This document shows, piece by piece, positions 11,978 through 22,182 of a stretch of 64,000 nucleotides of DNA. Within the stretch, counting starts at the first letter, position 1; each line of letters begins with the position of its first letter. Where the stretch lies: positions 744,001-808,000 of the forward strand of contig JAHYIO010000008.1 of assembly GCA_020543525.1 (NCBI GenBank). The letters run 5' to 3'. The position numbers and the translations under genes were made by a program. The stretch is from Coriolopsis trogii (lineage: Eukaryota > Basidiomycota > Agaricomycetes > Polyporales > Polyporaceae). The notes under the pieces are model-generated. The model saw only the letters and a program-made list of their open reading frames with translations. It did no database searches and was not told the origin of the DNA.

Positions 11978-12721
11978 GGTGAGGAACGGAGATCAAGTCA
12001 TGAATGTCGAGAGCGGTGCTCACATGAAGGTTAGTACAGGCGCATGCTGTGCAAATTGCAAAGGGCTGCACACACGCAGGGCACGATCGCCGATGTATGC
12101 ACAGGAACAACGCTGAAAGGGGATAAGAAGTGGCAAAATAAAATCAGATCCGACATCTCCTTACATACCACAGTGCTTTTCATAATAGACTTCGGGGATC
12201 CCCTCTAATCCCGAGTCAAGTCCCCATGTGGATGCCATACTGGTAGTACTAGGACCGTGTGTCCTTCCGCTGCACAGTGTCCTCAATGGAACAGCTGAGA
12301 GTACGTTTGGTGGAGCTGAGTGAAGAGTCCTGGACTCCGAGGATGCCATAGTAGTGGACCATAGTGAAGAGACATGACGCCGATTCTCAGGAGTCAGAGC
12401 TTGGTCGGGCACGAGACAGCGTACCGACATATGCGTTAGCGCGCGCTCTACATCATAGTCCTGCGAAGGTTGCACAAAGTGAGGAAGAACGCAGCCAGCC
12501 CAACGCCCGCAGCATGGTGGGATACCTCCTGCTCTACCCAGGCACGATGAGCGACGAATGTACGTCAGTTGTCTCCGACCTGTATCTTGAAAGATATTTG
12601 GTTGCGACCATCTGACAAACCCGGGGGAAAAGCTAACTACACTAACATGATATAGAATGCCGTTCATTGACCAACAAGTGTCAGCACTGGGACTGGGCGG
12701 CGCAAGGCGCAAGCAACGCAC
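11978..12721. other. Intergenic region, no supported gene
   Basis: Lies between the start of copy C and the stop of the phospholipase-like gene. The open frames are compositionally poor and show no motif. Confidence 0.4.
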
Positions 12722-14544
12722 CTAGACGACAGTAGTCTCACCCAGTCCACAAACCGTGAACGCACCCTCGTCCAGCCCCGCCTTCCGGCACTCCTTCGCT
12801 AGCAACTCGGGCGGCTCCATCGGATCCTCGGTCGTCAACGTCCACGTCCTACAAGCATGCCAGCACTGTATCAGCTCTTTTGCCCTGTACGTCCCGCGCC
12901 AGAAATCACAAGAATGCGTCCTTACCCCCAATGCATCCCCACTGCCTTCTTCGCCTTGATGTCCTTGAAGATCTCCACCGAGTCTCCAGGCGAGGCGTGC
13001 AGCCCGGACCACATCGCGCGCGGTGCATACGCCCTGCCGAACGATCAAGTCAATTCACGTTCGTGTGGCTGGGCTACACATGCAACATGAATGAGACAAA
13101 ATGAGCACACACGTACCCGATAGGCAACATCGCCAGGTCGAACCCGCCAAACTTGTCCCCGATCTCCTTGAACGCCGGACAGCGCGGCACGCTCTCCTCG
13201 TCCTCCCCATCAAACACGGTGCGATAGCCCGTGTCCCCGGAGAAGAACGCCTTGCGCGGCGCGCGAGTGCGACCGTCCGGACCAGCCGTCTGGTCCTCCT
13301 CCTCGACGACCCAGGAGGACCAGAGGGTGTGCCACCGGTCGAACACGCTCCTGTTGGCCGTGTGTTGTGCTGGGGTACATGTGAGGACGAACGACGATTT
13401 GACCACGTCGCCGGTTCCCGATGCTAAAGGAAGCTTGGTTGGAACGGAGAATTCCTCCCACCAGTCGGCGACGTGGATGTGGGACTCGGGGATGCCGATC
13501 GAGGCGAGATGAGGTGTGTTCCCTAGGGGTGCGAAGAAGTGGGGTTGGTGCAGTCTATGGACGGTCCGAAGGGTTGGGAAGTCCATGCTAATGAAGTGAA
13601 AATTGTCAGCAACGAATGGGAAATCCATGGAGGAGAGCCGTACTGGTCGTAGTGATTATGCTGCAACGGGATGTGAGCGCGGCGGACTCCAGAAGATGCG
13701 AGGAAAACTGACCGAGAGAACTACGGCATCAATCTCTGGTATATCCTCCGCGGCACAGGGTGTCGCTGACCAGAAGTCAATGTCAGAATGGCGACCAAGC
13801 TGCACATATGCTAGGATATCACTCACGCAGTAATCTCCCCGGCCCTGCCCACTGTACAGGCGAGCAACGATGGGACAGCACAGGGTCGAAGAGGATTCTG
13901 GGACCACGCGAAGCACCTGCAGGTACGGGAAGCTCGAGGAGGAAACATGCGTGACTTCATGATGATTTCTTTCACTGCACTCCTTCACGCACTAAGCTGA
14001 GATCCACGCACCCTAGCCAGGTGGCCTTCAGGCTATCTGGAGAACTACTCGCACCCCAGTCTGGAACTCGGGAACGTAGACGGGTTGACATGTCTTTGGG
14101 AACCTTGGACTGGGCCGTAGCCAAGGAAAAAGGACCGGTAATGGTGGCCTACATGGCCCATATGATATGTCTGGTAGGGTGGAATGCATGCACGACGACT
14201 CACTTTCACCCATGTCCACTGACTCAGAAATCTATCCATGCGCGTACTGAACATCTGGGATACAGCAAGCATGACCGGGTAACGCACCTGAACGACGGCC
14301 AAGGATTCCGGAAACGCGTCGCGGTCGCATTCGCATGATGCGCCGGGGGAACGTCCTTCCACACCACCTCCCTCCGCTTCTTCACGGCCTCCCCGAGGGC
14401 AGACGTGACTGTATGCGGTTTCGCTTCAGACATTGGTTGTGCTCCCGAGTGATTCAAGGTTTTAGTGTGTGCGGCGAGGGTAGAACGCGGATAGGGTAGT
14501 TGAAAGAGTTTGGGTAGGACCGTACGGAGAGAGGAGGAGGCCAT
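12722..14544 (-). CDS. NAPE-hydrolysing phospholipase D-like metallo-beta-lactamase (FMP30 type)
   Basis: Resembles N-acyl-phosphatidylethanolamine phospholipase D and yeast Fmp30, a mitochondrial inner-membrane protein. Spliced exons read in order: a helical leader, HHANATATRFRNPWPSF, RVPDWGASSSPDSLKATWLG, then HACFLLELPVPAGASRGPRI, ILFDPVLSHRCSPVQWAGP, and IPEIDAVVLS leading into the metal-binding motif HNHYDH. That last His is made by joining exons across a 56 bp intron at 13588-13643, a strong check on the model. Further downstream are VADWWEEF, CTPAQHTANR, AFFSGDTGY and FDLAMLPIGY, all family landmarks, with GLGETTVV at the C terminus. The reaction is probably release of N-acylethanolamines or a related lipid phosphodiester cleavage (known for the family, not shown here). 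Confidence 0.88.
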
Positions 14545-15711
14545 GACATGTATCCTCCGCCGATCTCGTCTCGGGTATTAGTAAGACCTGATGTCGCTGC
14601 CGTCGTGCCTCGTAAGTTCAACCGGTCACCGGCCAACACTAGCTTGTGTGCATCTCAGCCGTTTGGGAGCATCATCACGACCGCCGACGAGGTGAGGTCA
14701 GCACCCGCCCCTCGTCGGCGCCGACTACACCACAGGTACTCAGCTAGCACATGCCGGCGAAGTACGCACGCATCGTGCCATCGGGCATATGTGGGGTGGG
14801 AGAAAAGGAGACGTCTCAGGATCATTGTCAATACGACAGTCGTGTTAGCCTTCTTTTGTCGTCAATACGTTGTAGCTATGTACGACGGGAGAGACCAGAG
14901 TTTGCCGCGAGGGGAGAGCGTGAGCGCTCATGGTGCAATGCGTGAGCGCTCACGGTAGGTAACGGTCCGACAACTTCAAGTGACTTGGCGGGCACGGTTT
15001 TGGCAACTTAGACGCCTAGAGCTTTCAGCACTTTAGAGTAGTACCACATTTTGCAACTCGGAAGGAGAGTTTCATAGACAGCTCACCTCATCACCTGAGA
15101 TACTGCAGATTATGATTGATTCATGCGCGCTGTATGGAATCGAAATTGATCCTTCGTGAGTACTTACGTATATATCATACTGTGCTCATGTTCTCATCTC
15201 ATCGATTCATGGGACCAAATCCTACATAGCGGTCGGCTGAATTGGAAGGACATTATATGACACGGGCCTCACACCGCCTCAAGCTCACCAATGCCATAGA
15301 CGCCTGGCACATGCATTCTATGATTCAAAGTCGACACATAGTCTGATAGAGTAGCACATACATGTATTGCTATCAACATAAACATAGGACAGACAACAAG
15401 AGCTGTGCGCACAGCAAACTAGTACTACACAGTAGGTACCAGCTATAAGTATACCAGGTCGGGCAAGCGACCGCGGGTGCTACAAAACAAGAACATCAGA
15501 GACTCGCGAGAGTCGGATACAGACGTGCGACTTGCGCTCTAGAGCTAGATGATATGTGAACGACGGGATCATTAGGCATCGTAGCAGATTAACAAGTAAA
15601 TGCAAGACAGCAGACCAAAGCGTAGAACGGGCAGTGAGTTGGGGGTCCCGACGGCCAGGTCGGCAACACAACGAGGAAAAACGAAGAATCGATATCGAAC
15701 GCACGCACCGC
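14545..15711. other. 1.17 kb intergenic region
   Basis: Upstream of the phospholipase-like gene and downstream of the Tos1-like gene. It is AT-richer from about 15000 to 15470 and has no supported gene. It holds a pair of palindromes described separately. Confidence 0.45.
14921..14952. promoter_or_regulatory. Paired palindrome TGAGCGCTCA
   Basis: The perfect 10 bp palindrome TGAGCGCTCA occurs at 14921-14930 and again at 14943-14952, with starts 22 bp apart (about two helical turns). It lies about 380-410 bp upstream of the phospholipase-like start. A homodimeric factor binding both sites is inference. Confidence 0.35.
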
Positions 15712-17027
15712 TCAGTGCCAGTGCCTCCTCCGCTTGTGCGCACCCAGCACAGACCGCGGCCCCTCAGCCCTCTTCGTCCCAGCACTGCCCTCAAAGGACA
15801 CACTCATAGCAGGCGCATTCAAGTACCCGTCCACAACGCTCCTCGTCACCGCGCCCAGGCCGTAGTCCCAGTCCGTGTAGCGCTGGATGGCGATCGTGTC
15901 CGTCTCGACATCAAAGATGACCCCGTACGTCACCTTGCCCGCCGTCGGGCGCGCAAAGAAGCTCGCGCCGCTGCCCGTCGCGCCCTTTGGCGAGTAGATC
16001 TCGGAGATGGCCTTCGAGGGGTCGGTGCCCGCGCCGGAGAGCGTCTCAAGGATATCGAGCTCGCCGCAGCCTTTGGGGCCGACCCCGCGGCAGTTGCAGC
16101 CGTACTGCGCCGCGCGAACAATCTGCGCGTTCAGCGCCCAGATGGCGGGCGTCGCGTCGGAGGAAGAGGAGGAGGGCATGTCGAACGTGAAGACGAAAAA
16201 CTTGCTCCCTTTCCAGCCGTGGTTGGCCGTGCCGCGAGAGAACCCGTCGCAGGCGCTGTCTTTGCACGTCTCTGCTGTCATGATGTTCTGCGTGGGGCGA
16301 AGGTGGAGGTCAGTATATCTTACAGATCATAAACAGTGTGCTCAGAAAGTCGACGCACAATCTCGTGATCTGCGTTCAGAGAGCCTTTAGCGATCTCTGC
16401 GTTGGGCGCTGTGGTCGCGTCAGTCCAGTCGCCATTTGCATATGACTGGCTGGCGCCGGCACAAACTGATATAACCTGAGTTCAGGTCGCAGCCAGCGCA
16501 AATCAGTGTACAAACACGTACTTGACCACTCGCCACTCTTGTCGCCACCGTTGTTGTTCATGAAGACGAGGTTGGACGGCTTCTCGTTCGCGGCCCAAGA
16601 ACTGACCCGCTTCCAGCTCGCGGATGACGCGTTCGTCGGCTGGTACACGGCGATATTGTACAAGTTCATCGGCCCGCGGAAGACGACCGTCATCTCGTCG
16701 TCAAACGGCGCAAGCTTGCCTGCGTGCGAAACACCTTCAGTTCGTCCGTCCCGCTCAGTTGGGGCTTCGCGCAGGACACATACCGCTGATCGCCTTGGGT
16801 TTGGTGACGCAGAACGGGTTCGCGTCGCACTTAGGGAATGTGCCTGGGATGATGTCGGTGACCTGGTCATACGAACCGCTACCGCCGACTTTGGTGTACT
16901 TGAGCGCGCTAAGCGCTCCAGACGTAGACGTCGCCGCGAGGTTCTTCGGGGCGAGTTGCCCAAGAGCGAGGTCTAAAGGCGCAGCCAGGAGTGCAGCCAG
17001 AGCAATGGTGGTGGATGGCAGACGCAT
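15712..17027 (-). CDS. Tos1/YJL171C-like secreted cell wall protein, copy 1
   Basis: Begins with a signal peptide (MRLPSTTIALAALLAAPLDL, cut near LALG-QL). The N-terminal domain has ALKYTKVGGSGSYDQVTDI and KCDANPFCV; the middle has LAPFDDEMTVVFRGPMNLYN and a Trp-rich stretch. The C-terminal domain, typical of Tos1 proteins, shows ACDGFSRGTANHGWKGSK, AIWALNAQIVRAAQYGCNC, and CGELDILETL with two acidic residues placed like the catalytic pair of laminarinase-type folds. Tos1 relatives are covalently or tightly bound to beta-1,3-glucan and are proposed endo-beta-1,3-glucanases. Four or five exons. There is no GPI signal; the tail is basic (GAHKRRRHWH). A second copy lies at 44421-45884 on the other strand. 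Confidence 0.85.
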
Positions 17028-18436
17028 GATTCAGTTCTGTGTGTCAAGTCTAGATCTAATTCGGTCGTCGAGCGAAAGCGAGCGTGAGTGAGTGAGAGTG
17101 CCTTGAGAGATCGTTGGGAAAGAATGTGGCGTCTGCGGGTAGGACGCAGTCGAGGGAGGCGGGATATGTAGAGGTGGAAGGGAGGAGACGGGGGATGGTC
17201 GTAGTCAGAGATGAAGAAACCGAACCTTCGCTATCTTTTGTTCGGCGTTCCATACCGGCCACCGCACCCGAGCGCGTTTCGGCCATGCAGAGGCTCCACC
17301 TTTTCCACGCGCGCATACAGTCGCTGGCGTCTTGCCATTTGGGGTAAGGAGTGTGTATGGAGGTGAGGTGTGAGTACGCTGGACGCAGCGACGATTGGAC
17401 CCGGTAGCTACAAATGTCAGTAGTTAATGAAGACGACGGATGGGCAACGGGTTGTGGCACGGAAATGATGATGCACCAGAACAGAGATGAAGCACGCCGA
17501 CAACAGGTGTTGGCTCCCTCGCTCGCGTCGCTAGCAACCAGAGTACAGTGGCGAACACGACTGTCCATTGCTGCAGGAAACGCACATTAATCCCTGGAGT
17601 CACTTGGGCCAGCTTCAACCTGGACGACGCATGCCCCCCCCCCCCCCCCCCATAACATGCAAATATATGCGTCGCAAATTCATCTGGCAGTGACCGTCTG
17701 TCAGCTGACAATCGAGCACGAAGTCTATAAAGCTCTCACCCCAGATCTGCATCTGGAAGACCCATGTCCTGCTGCAACATGAAGCTCTAAGCATCGAAGT
17801 GGTGTCCGGGCTCGACCGCGCGCTCAGCACTCAGAGTCACCGTCCATCAGCATGCGATGTGCACCTCCTTTGCCATCCATACAGGTCTAGAGCCCGCTAG
17901 TACTGGCGGGTCGTGGAGGCTGAACAGTTGACGACTGAGCAGACTTGTCACGATTCGAAGAGTCACCTGCGACCCTAGATCGTCCACCATCATGTACATT
18001 CTGTTCTCTAGCCCGGAGACGTCTCGCAGTCAATACTCCAACATCTCCACTATCTGCTTCAGAGCTTCGGAATCACGACGAGCTGAAGAAGACATGGCAA
18101 GTGGAGAATGAGTCGCGAAATGAGGTGGAGCGAGGTGTAGGCGCTTGTAGAGTACTCTTTCGTACTGGAGGAGGACCGTGCCAATATCCTATGGGATGCA
18201 CGTGTGTCAGAATATATATATACTGCTGAGATCTGGAGAGAGAATTCCGCCCTCTCCAGGAAGTCTAACGGGTTCGATTGTGACCGCATGAAATCAAAAA
18301 CGACCGAGCTCCACAAACAACGCATTGATTATGTCGATAGCAGTGTGTTTTGTAGAGACGTAGAAGCTAAGAACAAGGTAAGCCATACGAGGGGAATGAG
18401 GCGAAGGGCGCAGCGAGGATAGCCGAAAGACTCACT
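17028..18436. other. 1.4 kb gene-free region upstream of Tos1-like copy 1
   Basis: No supported coding frame. It should hold the promoter of the Tos1-like gene and the 3' end of the ABC gene. It contains an 18 bp run of C. Confidence 0.45.
17634..17651. repeat. Homopolymer run of 18 C
   Basis: Eighteen consecutive C on the plus strand. Length may be affected by sequencing or assembly error; such runs are rare and prone to slippage. Confidence 0.85.
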
Positions 18437-20361
18437 TTAGGGGAATATCTGCTGTCCCCTACCCCCTTCCAACTTAAATCGCTGCACGCCCTGTTCCGGA
18501 CCCCATGGGACCTCCTCCTCCCAATGACTTACAACGACACACGCCTGCTTATCGTTCAGCCCGCCTCCTCCATCACGCAAGTATCGATGCGCAGCCTGCA
18601 CCATCGCCTTGTCCATGCCCGCCCAAGCCTCGTCCAACAGCACGAGCGGCGGCGCCCCGACAAGCGCACGCATGAGCAGCACCATCGACTGCTCCCCGGG
18701 CGACAGAGCCGCGAACGCGCGTCTGAAGAATGCATCGTCCGGCATACTCGCTGGGTGAGGATGCCACTGGCTTGGACCGAGAGCTCGCATGACTTCGTGG
18801 ATCCTGTGCAGCCGCCACTCCTCTTCAGGTCCACCAGCCTCGAGACCTTGGCCATCTTCCCCAACTCCAAGGAGTCTTTTGCCCTTGGGCACGAACCCGC
18901 CGTCGAACCCGGTCCCGATCGCGCCCCATACCGTCAAGCCGTGATGGCGGGGAAAGGCGTTAAACATCTCCGGGGAAACGCGACCGATGCGTCGGTGGAG
19001 CAGAGGCGTCGCCCATCTGTAGCGCTCGCGGTCGAAGAGGCGGAGCTTCGAGGATTGGGTGTAGGATTGTGGATGCTCCCCGGTTATCAATGCGAGCAGT
19101 GTGGTTTTACCAGCCCCATTCTCGCCGATAAGATGCCAACGAGAGTTGGCGCGTATTGTCCAATGCACAGAGGAGAGCACCTTCCGGGGCCCGTATTCCA
19201 CCGTGACATCCGCCAAGTCTATCAAAGCTTCGCCGTGTGCACGTTCCCTGTACTGCGAAGGGGATTCTGGGCTGGCGGGGAATGGTGCAGATGGCGTGAA
19301 ACGAGATGGGAAGATATCTTCTTTCTTCCCTGTCTGAACTTTGCCGTCGTCCTTGATAAGAGCGACATGTGTGGTTGACTCAGGAAGGGGGTCCTGCGCG
19401 CGGAGGCCAAGTATAACATGGGGCGCAGCTTCCCTCTTCTTGAGATCGTCCAAGAGAGCGATGAGAATGACCCGAGACTTGAAGTCAAGACCAGCTGTTG
19501 CAGTGCGGTAACAGACAATTAGCATGTGTGAACATGTACATTGCGACAGTGGTTCCGCTGAACACGTCGATAGAGCTTCCAAAAACTCACTCATAGGCTC
19601 GTCCAGCAACAACAGCCTAGGCTCCTCCAACAACGCCTTTGCAATCCGTGCCCTCCTCGTCTGCCCGTTGCTCAACGCAATCATCGGCAGGTCCAGCAGG
19701 TCCGTCAACCGCAGGCGAGTCGTCAAGAAGTCAAACAACGCCTTCTTCCTCTCCTTAGCCTGTGCCTCCTCCTCTGATACCACTGTCTCCTCCTCCGTCT
19801 TGCGCAGCAGCCATGGAACAGCGAGGGGATGCACAGGACGCGCCATGTCCGGGAAGAACGTCTCCCGCAACGTGCTCTTGTCTTCCTCGCGTACCGCGCC
19901 ATAGCGAGCAGTGAAGTCGTAGAACCCAAACCCGGAGCCCTTGCCTCGATGGGCGAACTGCACCATCTGTACACACCTATCAAGACCGTCCCGTCCGTCA
20001 GGCCACTCGCGGCACAGAACTCGTGTGGCTTCGATGGGACAACGCACCTCGTCGGATCCGCGTCTTGGAGGAACGGGAAGAGTCCTCCAGGTGGAGGTGC
20101 AGGCGGGTCTATCCTATGAGTGCCCGTAAGGGCCCCAAAGAGTGCAGCCTTGCCAGCAGCAGCGTCCACACTCACTACGGCCCAGGAGTCTTGGGGCATG
20201 ATGATGAGTGACACATCCTCGAGCTCAGGTTGCTGCTCCCCGAGCTGGTAGATTGAAGATTTGGGTATGTTGACGATGGGCAGCGCGGTTGCATCGTTGT
20301 GAATCCTAGAGGCTAGTCGTGGAACTCGAGAAAGTCGTCGGAAAGAATGTGGCCAATGCAT
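18437..20361 (-). CDS. Two-domain soluble ABC ATPase (ModF/YDR061W-like)
   Basis: Two ATP-binding cassettes and no membrane domain. The N terminus (MHWPHSFRRLSRVPRLASRI) is basic and could be a mitochondrial presequence. Cassette 1 has a degenerate Walker A (SVDAAAGKAAL), then signature LSNGQTRRARIAKAL and Walker B RLLLLDEP. An intron falls after Walker B, and the D-loop continues as TAGLDFKSR. Cassette 2 is complete: GENGAGKTTLLALITGEHP, signature LSPGEQSMVLL, Walker B LVLLDEAWAGMD and the H-loop VVVSHWEEE. This layout matches yeast YDR061W and bacterial ModF/PhrA-type proteins, whose role is poorly known. Loss of the Walker A Ser/Thr in cassette 1 suggests only one active site. Confidence 0.82.
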
Positions 20362-20931
20362 CCTGGCTGCATCAACCAGGAGGGTTGAGGACGTGTGGGA
20401 GCAAGGATGTAGTCCGAGAATAAGTCATCGTGATAGTCGGATGCACAGTGACTCGACCAACTAGAAACCTCGGATCGCAGTACTACTGTAATACGAATCT
20501 CACTTGCATGCTCAATCAACGCTGCACAACGTACGTGGGCAACTAGACTAATTGAGACACTATCCACAGGCATTCGGGGACTGGCCTTGCTGCCACCGTT
20601 GTTGAGAACATGTAGGAAGCAGACGTGCCCGTCGATAGTACAGTGTAATCACTGGCCATGAAGGGAACCTTGATACAATGGACTCGTGAACGGCATAGAG
20701 ATGTGTTTTGCATGGGCGCATGGCATTGGATGTACGCATACATGGGTCATGTCATGGATCGGCGGGGTAGCACCAATGGCTCAAAGTACATATGCTTCCG
20801 CAAGAGAGCAGGGCAAAGCGTGCAGGGGTGTCAACGTAACGACGGCGAAGGACAGAGCGAGATGGGCCACTTAGATGAAGCCAATCTGAAGTGGGGAATG
20901 AGTTCGGCCTCCACCCGTCACATCGTAGACA
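20362..20931. other. Intergenic region upstream of the ABC gene
   Basis: No supported gene. Holds the ABC gene promoter and the 3' region of the uL23 gene. Confidence 0.45.
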
Positions 20932-21558
20932 TCAAAACCGTACCTTGTTCGCAACGTCCAGCGCATCATGGTCAGCAGTCAGACGGACATACGCCTTCTT
21001 TTTGCCGTCGGGGCTATATGAAGGGAGGTAAGTCACATGTGAAAGGTAGTGATTGTATATACTGACCGGATGAGGGTGTTAACCTTCGCGGCCTGGACGT
21101 CGTACAGCTTCTTCACCGCGTCCTTGATTTGACGCTTGTTTGAGCGGATGTCAACGATGAAAACAAGGGTGTTGTGCTCCTCAATCTTCTTCATTGCCGA
21201 CTCCGTGTTCAGTGGCCTGAATAACATGATAAGGGCAAGCGAGATCTTTGTACTTGGTAGGACTTACGAGACAATCGTCCTGAACTGGTCCATACGAGGC
21301 GCATGGGGGATAGATTTCCGGGGGTACTTGGGGTTGCGGGGAAGGCGGAGGGTCTTGGGGCGGTGGAAGGATACAGAGTAGCGGACTTTGCGGGCGGCAT
21401 GTGCGTGCGTGCCATGGAGGGCAGCCTTTTTCGCGGCCTTGGCCTTCGCGTCCTTGTCCGACGCTACGAAGGCGCTGTGTGAGACGGGATGATGGGATGG
21501 AATCTGTGAGTCACATACCCTTCGTCGCCTTACCCTTGGGAGTCTTCGTGGGGGCCAT
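20932..21558 (-). CDS. RPL25: Cytosolic large-subunit ribosomal protein uL23 (L25/L23a)
   Basis: Component of the 60S subunit at the peptide exit tunnel. Exon 1 begins [13 protein letters not shown] (21558), followed by a basic Ala/Lys stretch. The next exons give [20 protein letters not shown] and [11 protein letters not shown], then [20 protein letters not shown], then [20 protein letters not shown], the core of the family. The last exon ends [19 protein letters not shown] followed by VRF and TGA at 20932. Four exons separated by introns of roughly 50-90 bp, the first only about 13 codons in. A short first exon is usual for fungal ribosomal protein genes. Assignment is firm. Confidence 0.95.
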
Positions 21559-22182
21559 TGGTGGTACTCTTGATCTGCAGCCAGGAAGTATAGTCAGGAA
21601 ATGTTCACACCTCGTCGATTGGATGTGTGGATAGCTGTCAACGAGTCTTCATGTCCCCGAGCATCGCAACCCAAGGTCTTGCGTGTGACTGACCAACTCC
21701 ATCCTGCCCGAGCCCTCCAACACTCAGCCTGATCATCTGCATCCCCCTCCTGTCATCCGAACTGGCACCCAGCCATCCAACCTCCTCTCTTCATCCTCCC
21801 GCCTCCTAGACATCTCCAGCACGTCGACAGCCATCCACGCGTCCCATACGAGCACAATTCATGGATACTGGGGGATACTCACCTTGACGATGCCGCCTGT
21901 GTTGTGTGGATGGCAGATTTCGGTGCGCGCGCACTGTCCGCAAATGTGTGACGGTGACGAGCGTCAACGTCTCTGCATATGGGCAACAATCGGTCACAGC
22001 CCACGGACCGTGGGGCCGGTGCGTCATGCCCAACGGTGCCGCGCAGAGGGCAGGCATTCGCGTCGTCTACCACGACGACGAGCACTTCGACACCAACGAC
22101 AACCACTACGCTGCTGTGACGAACACGAAATATTCTGACACGTTTGTCTCTCATATTTCCCATGCGCTAGTTTGTCACCATC
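21559..22182. promoter_or_regulatory. Divergent intergenic region, uL23 and M28 protease
   Basis: About 620 bp lies between the uL23 start (-) and the protease start (+), and should contain both promoters. A pyrimidine-rich stretch around 21720-21800 resembles the 5' regions of ribosomal protein genes. No gene is seen. Confidence 0.45.
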
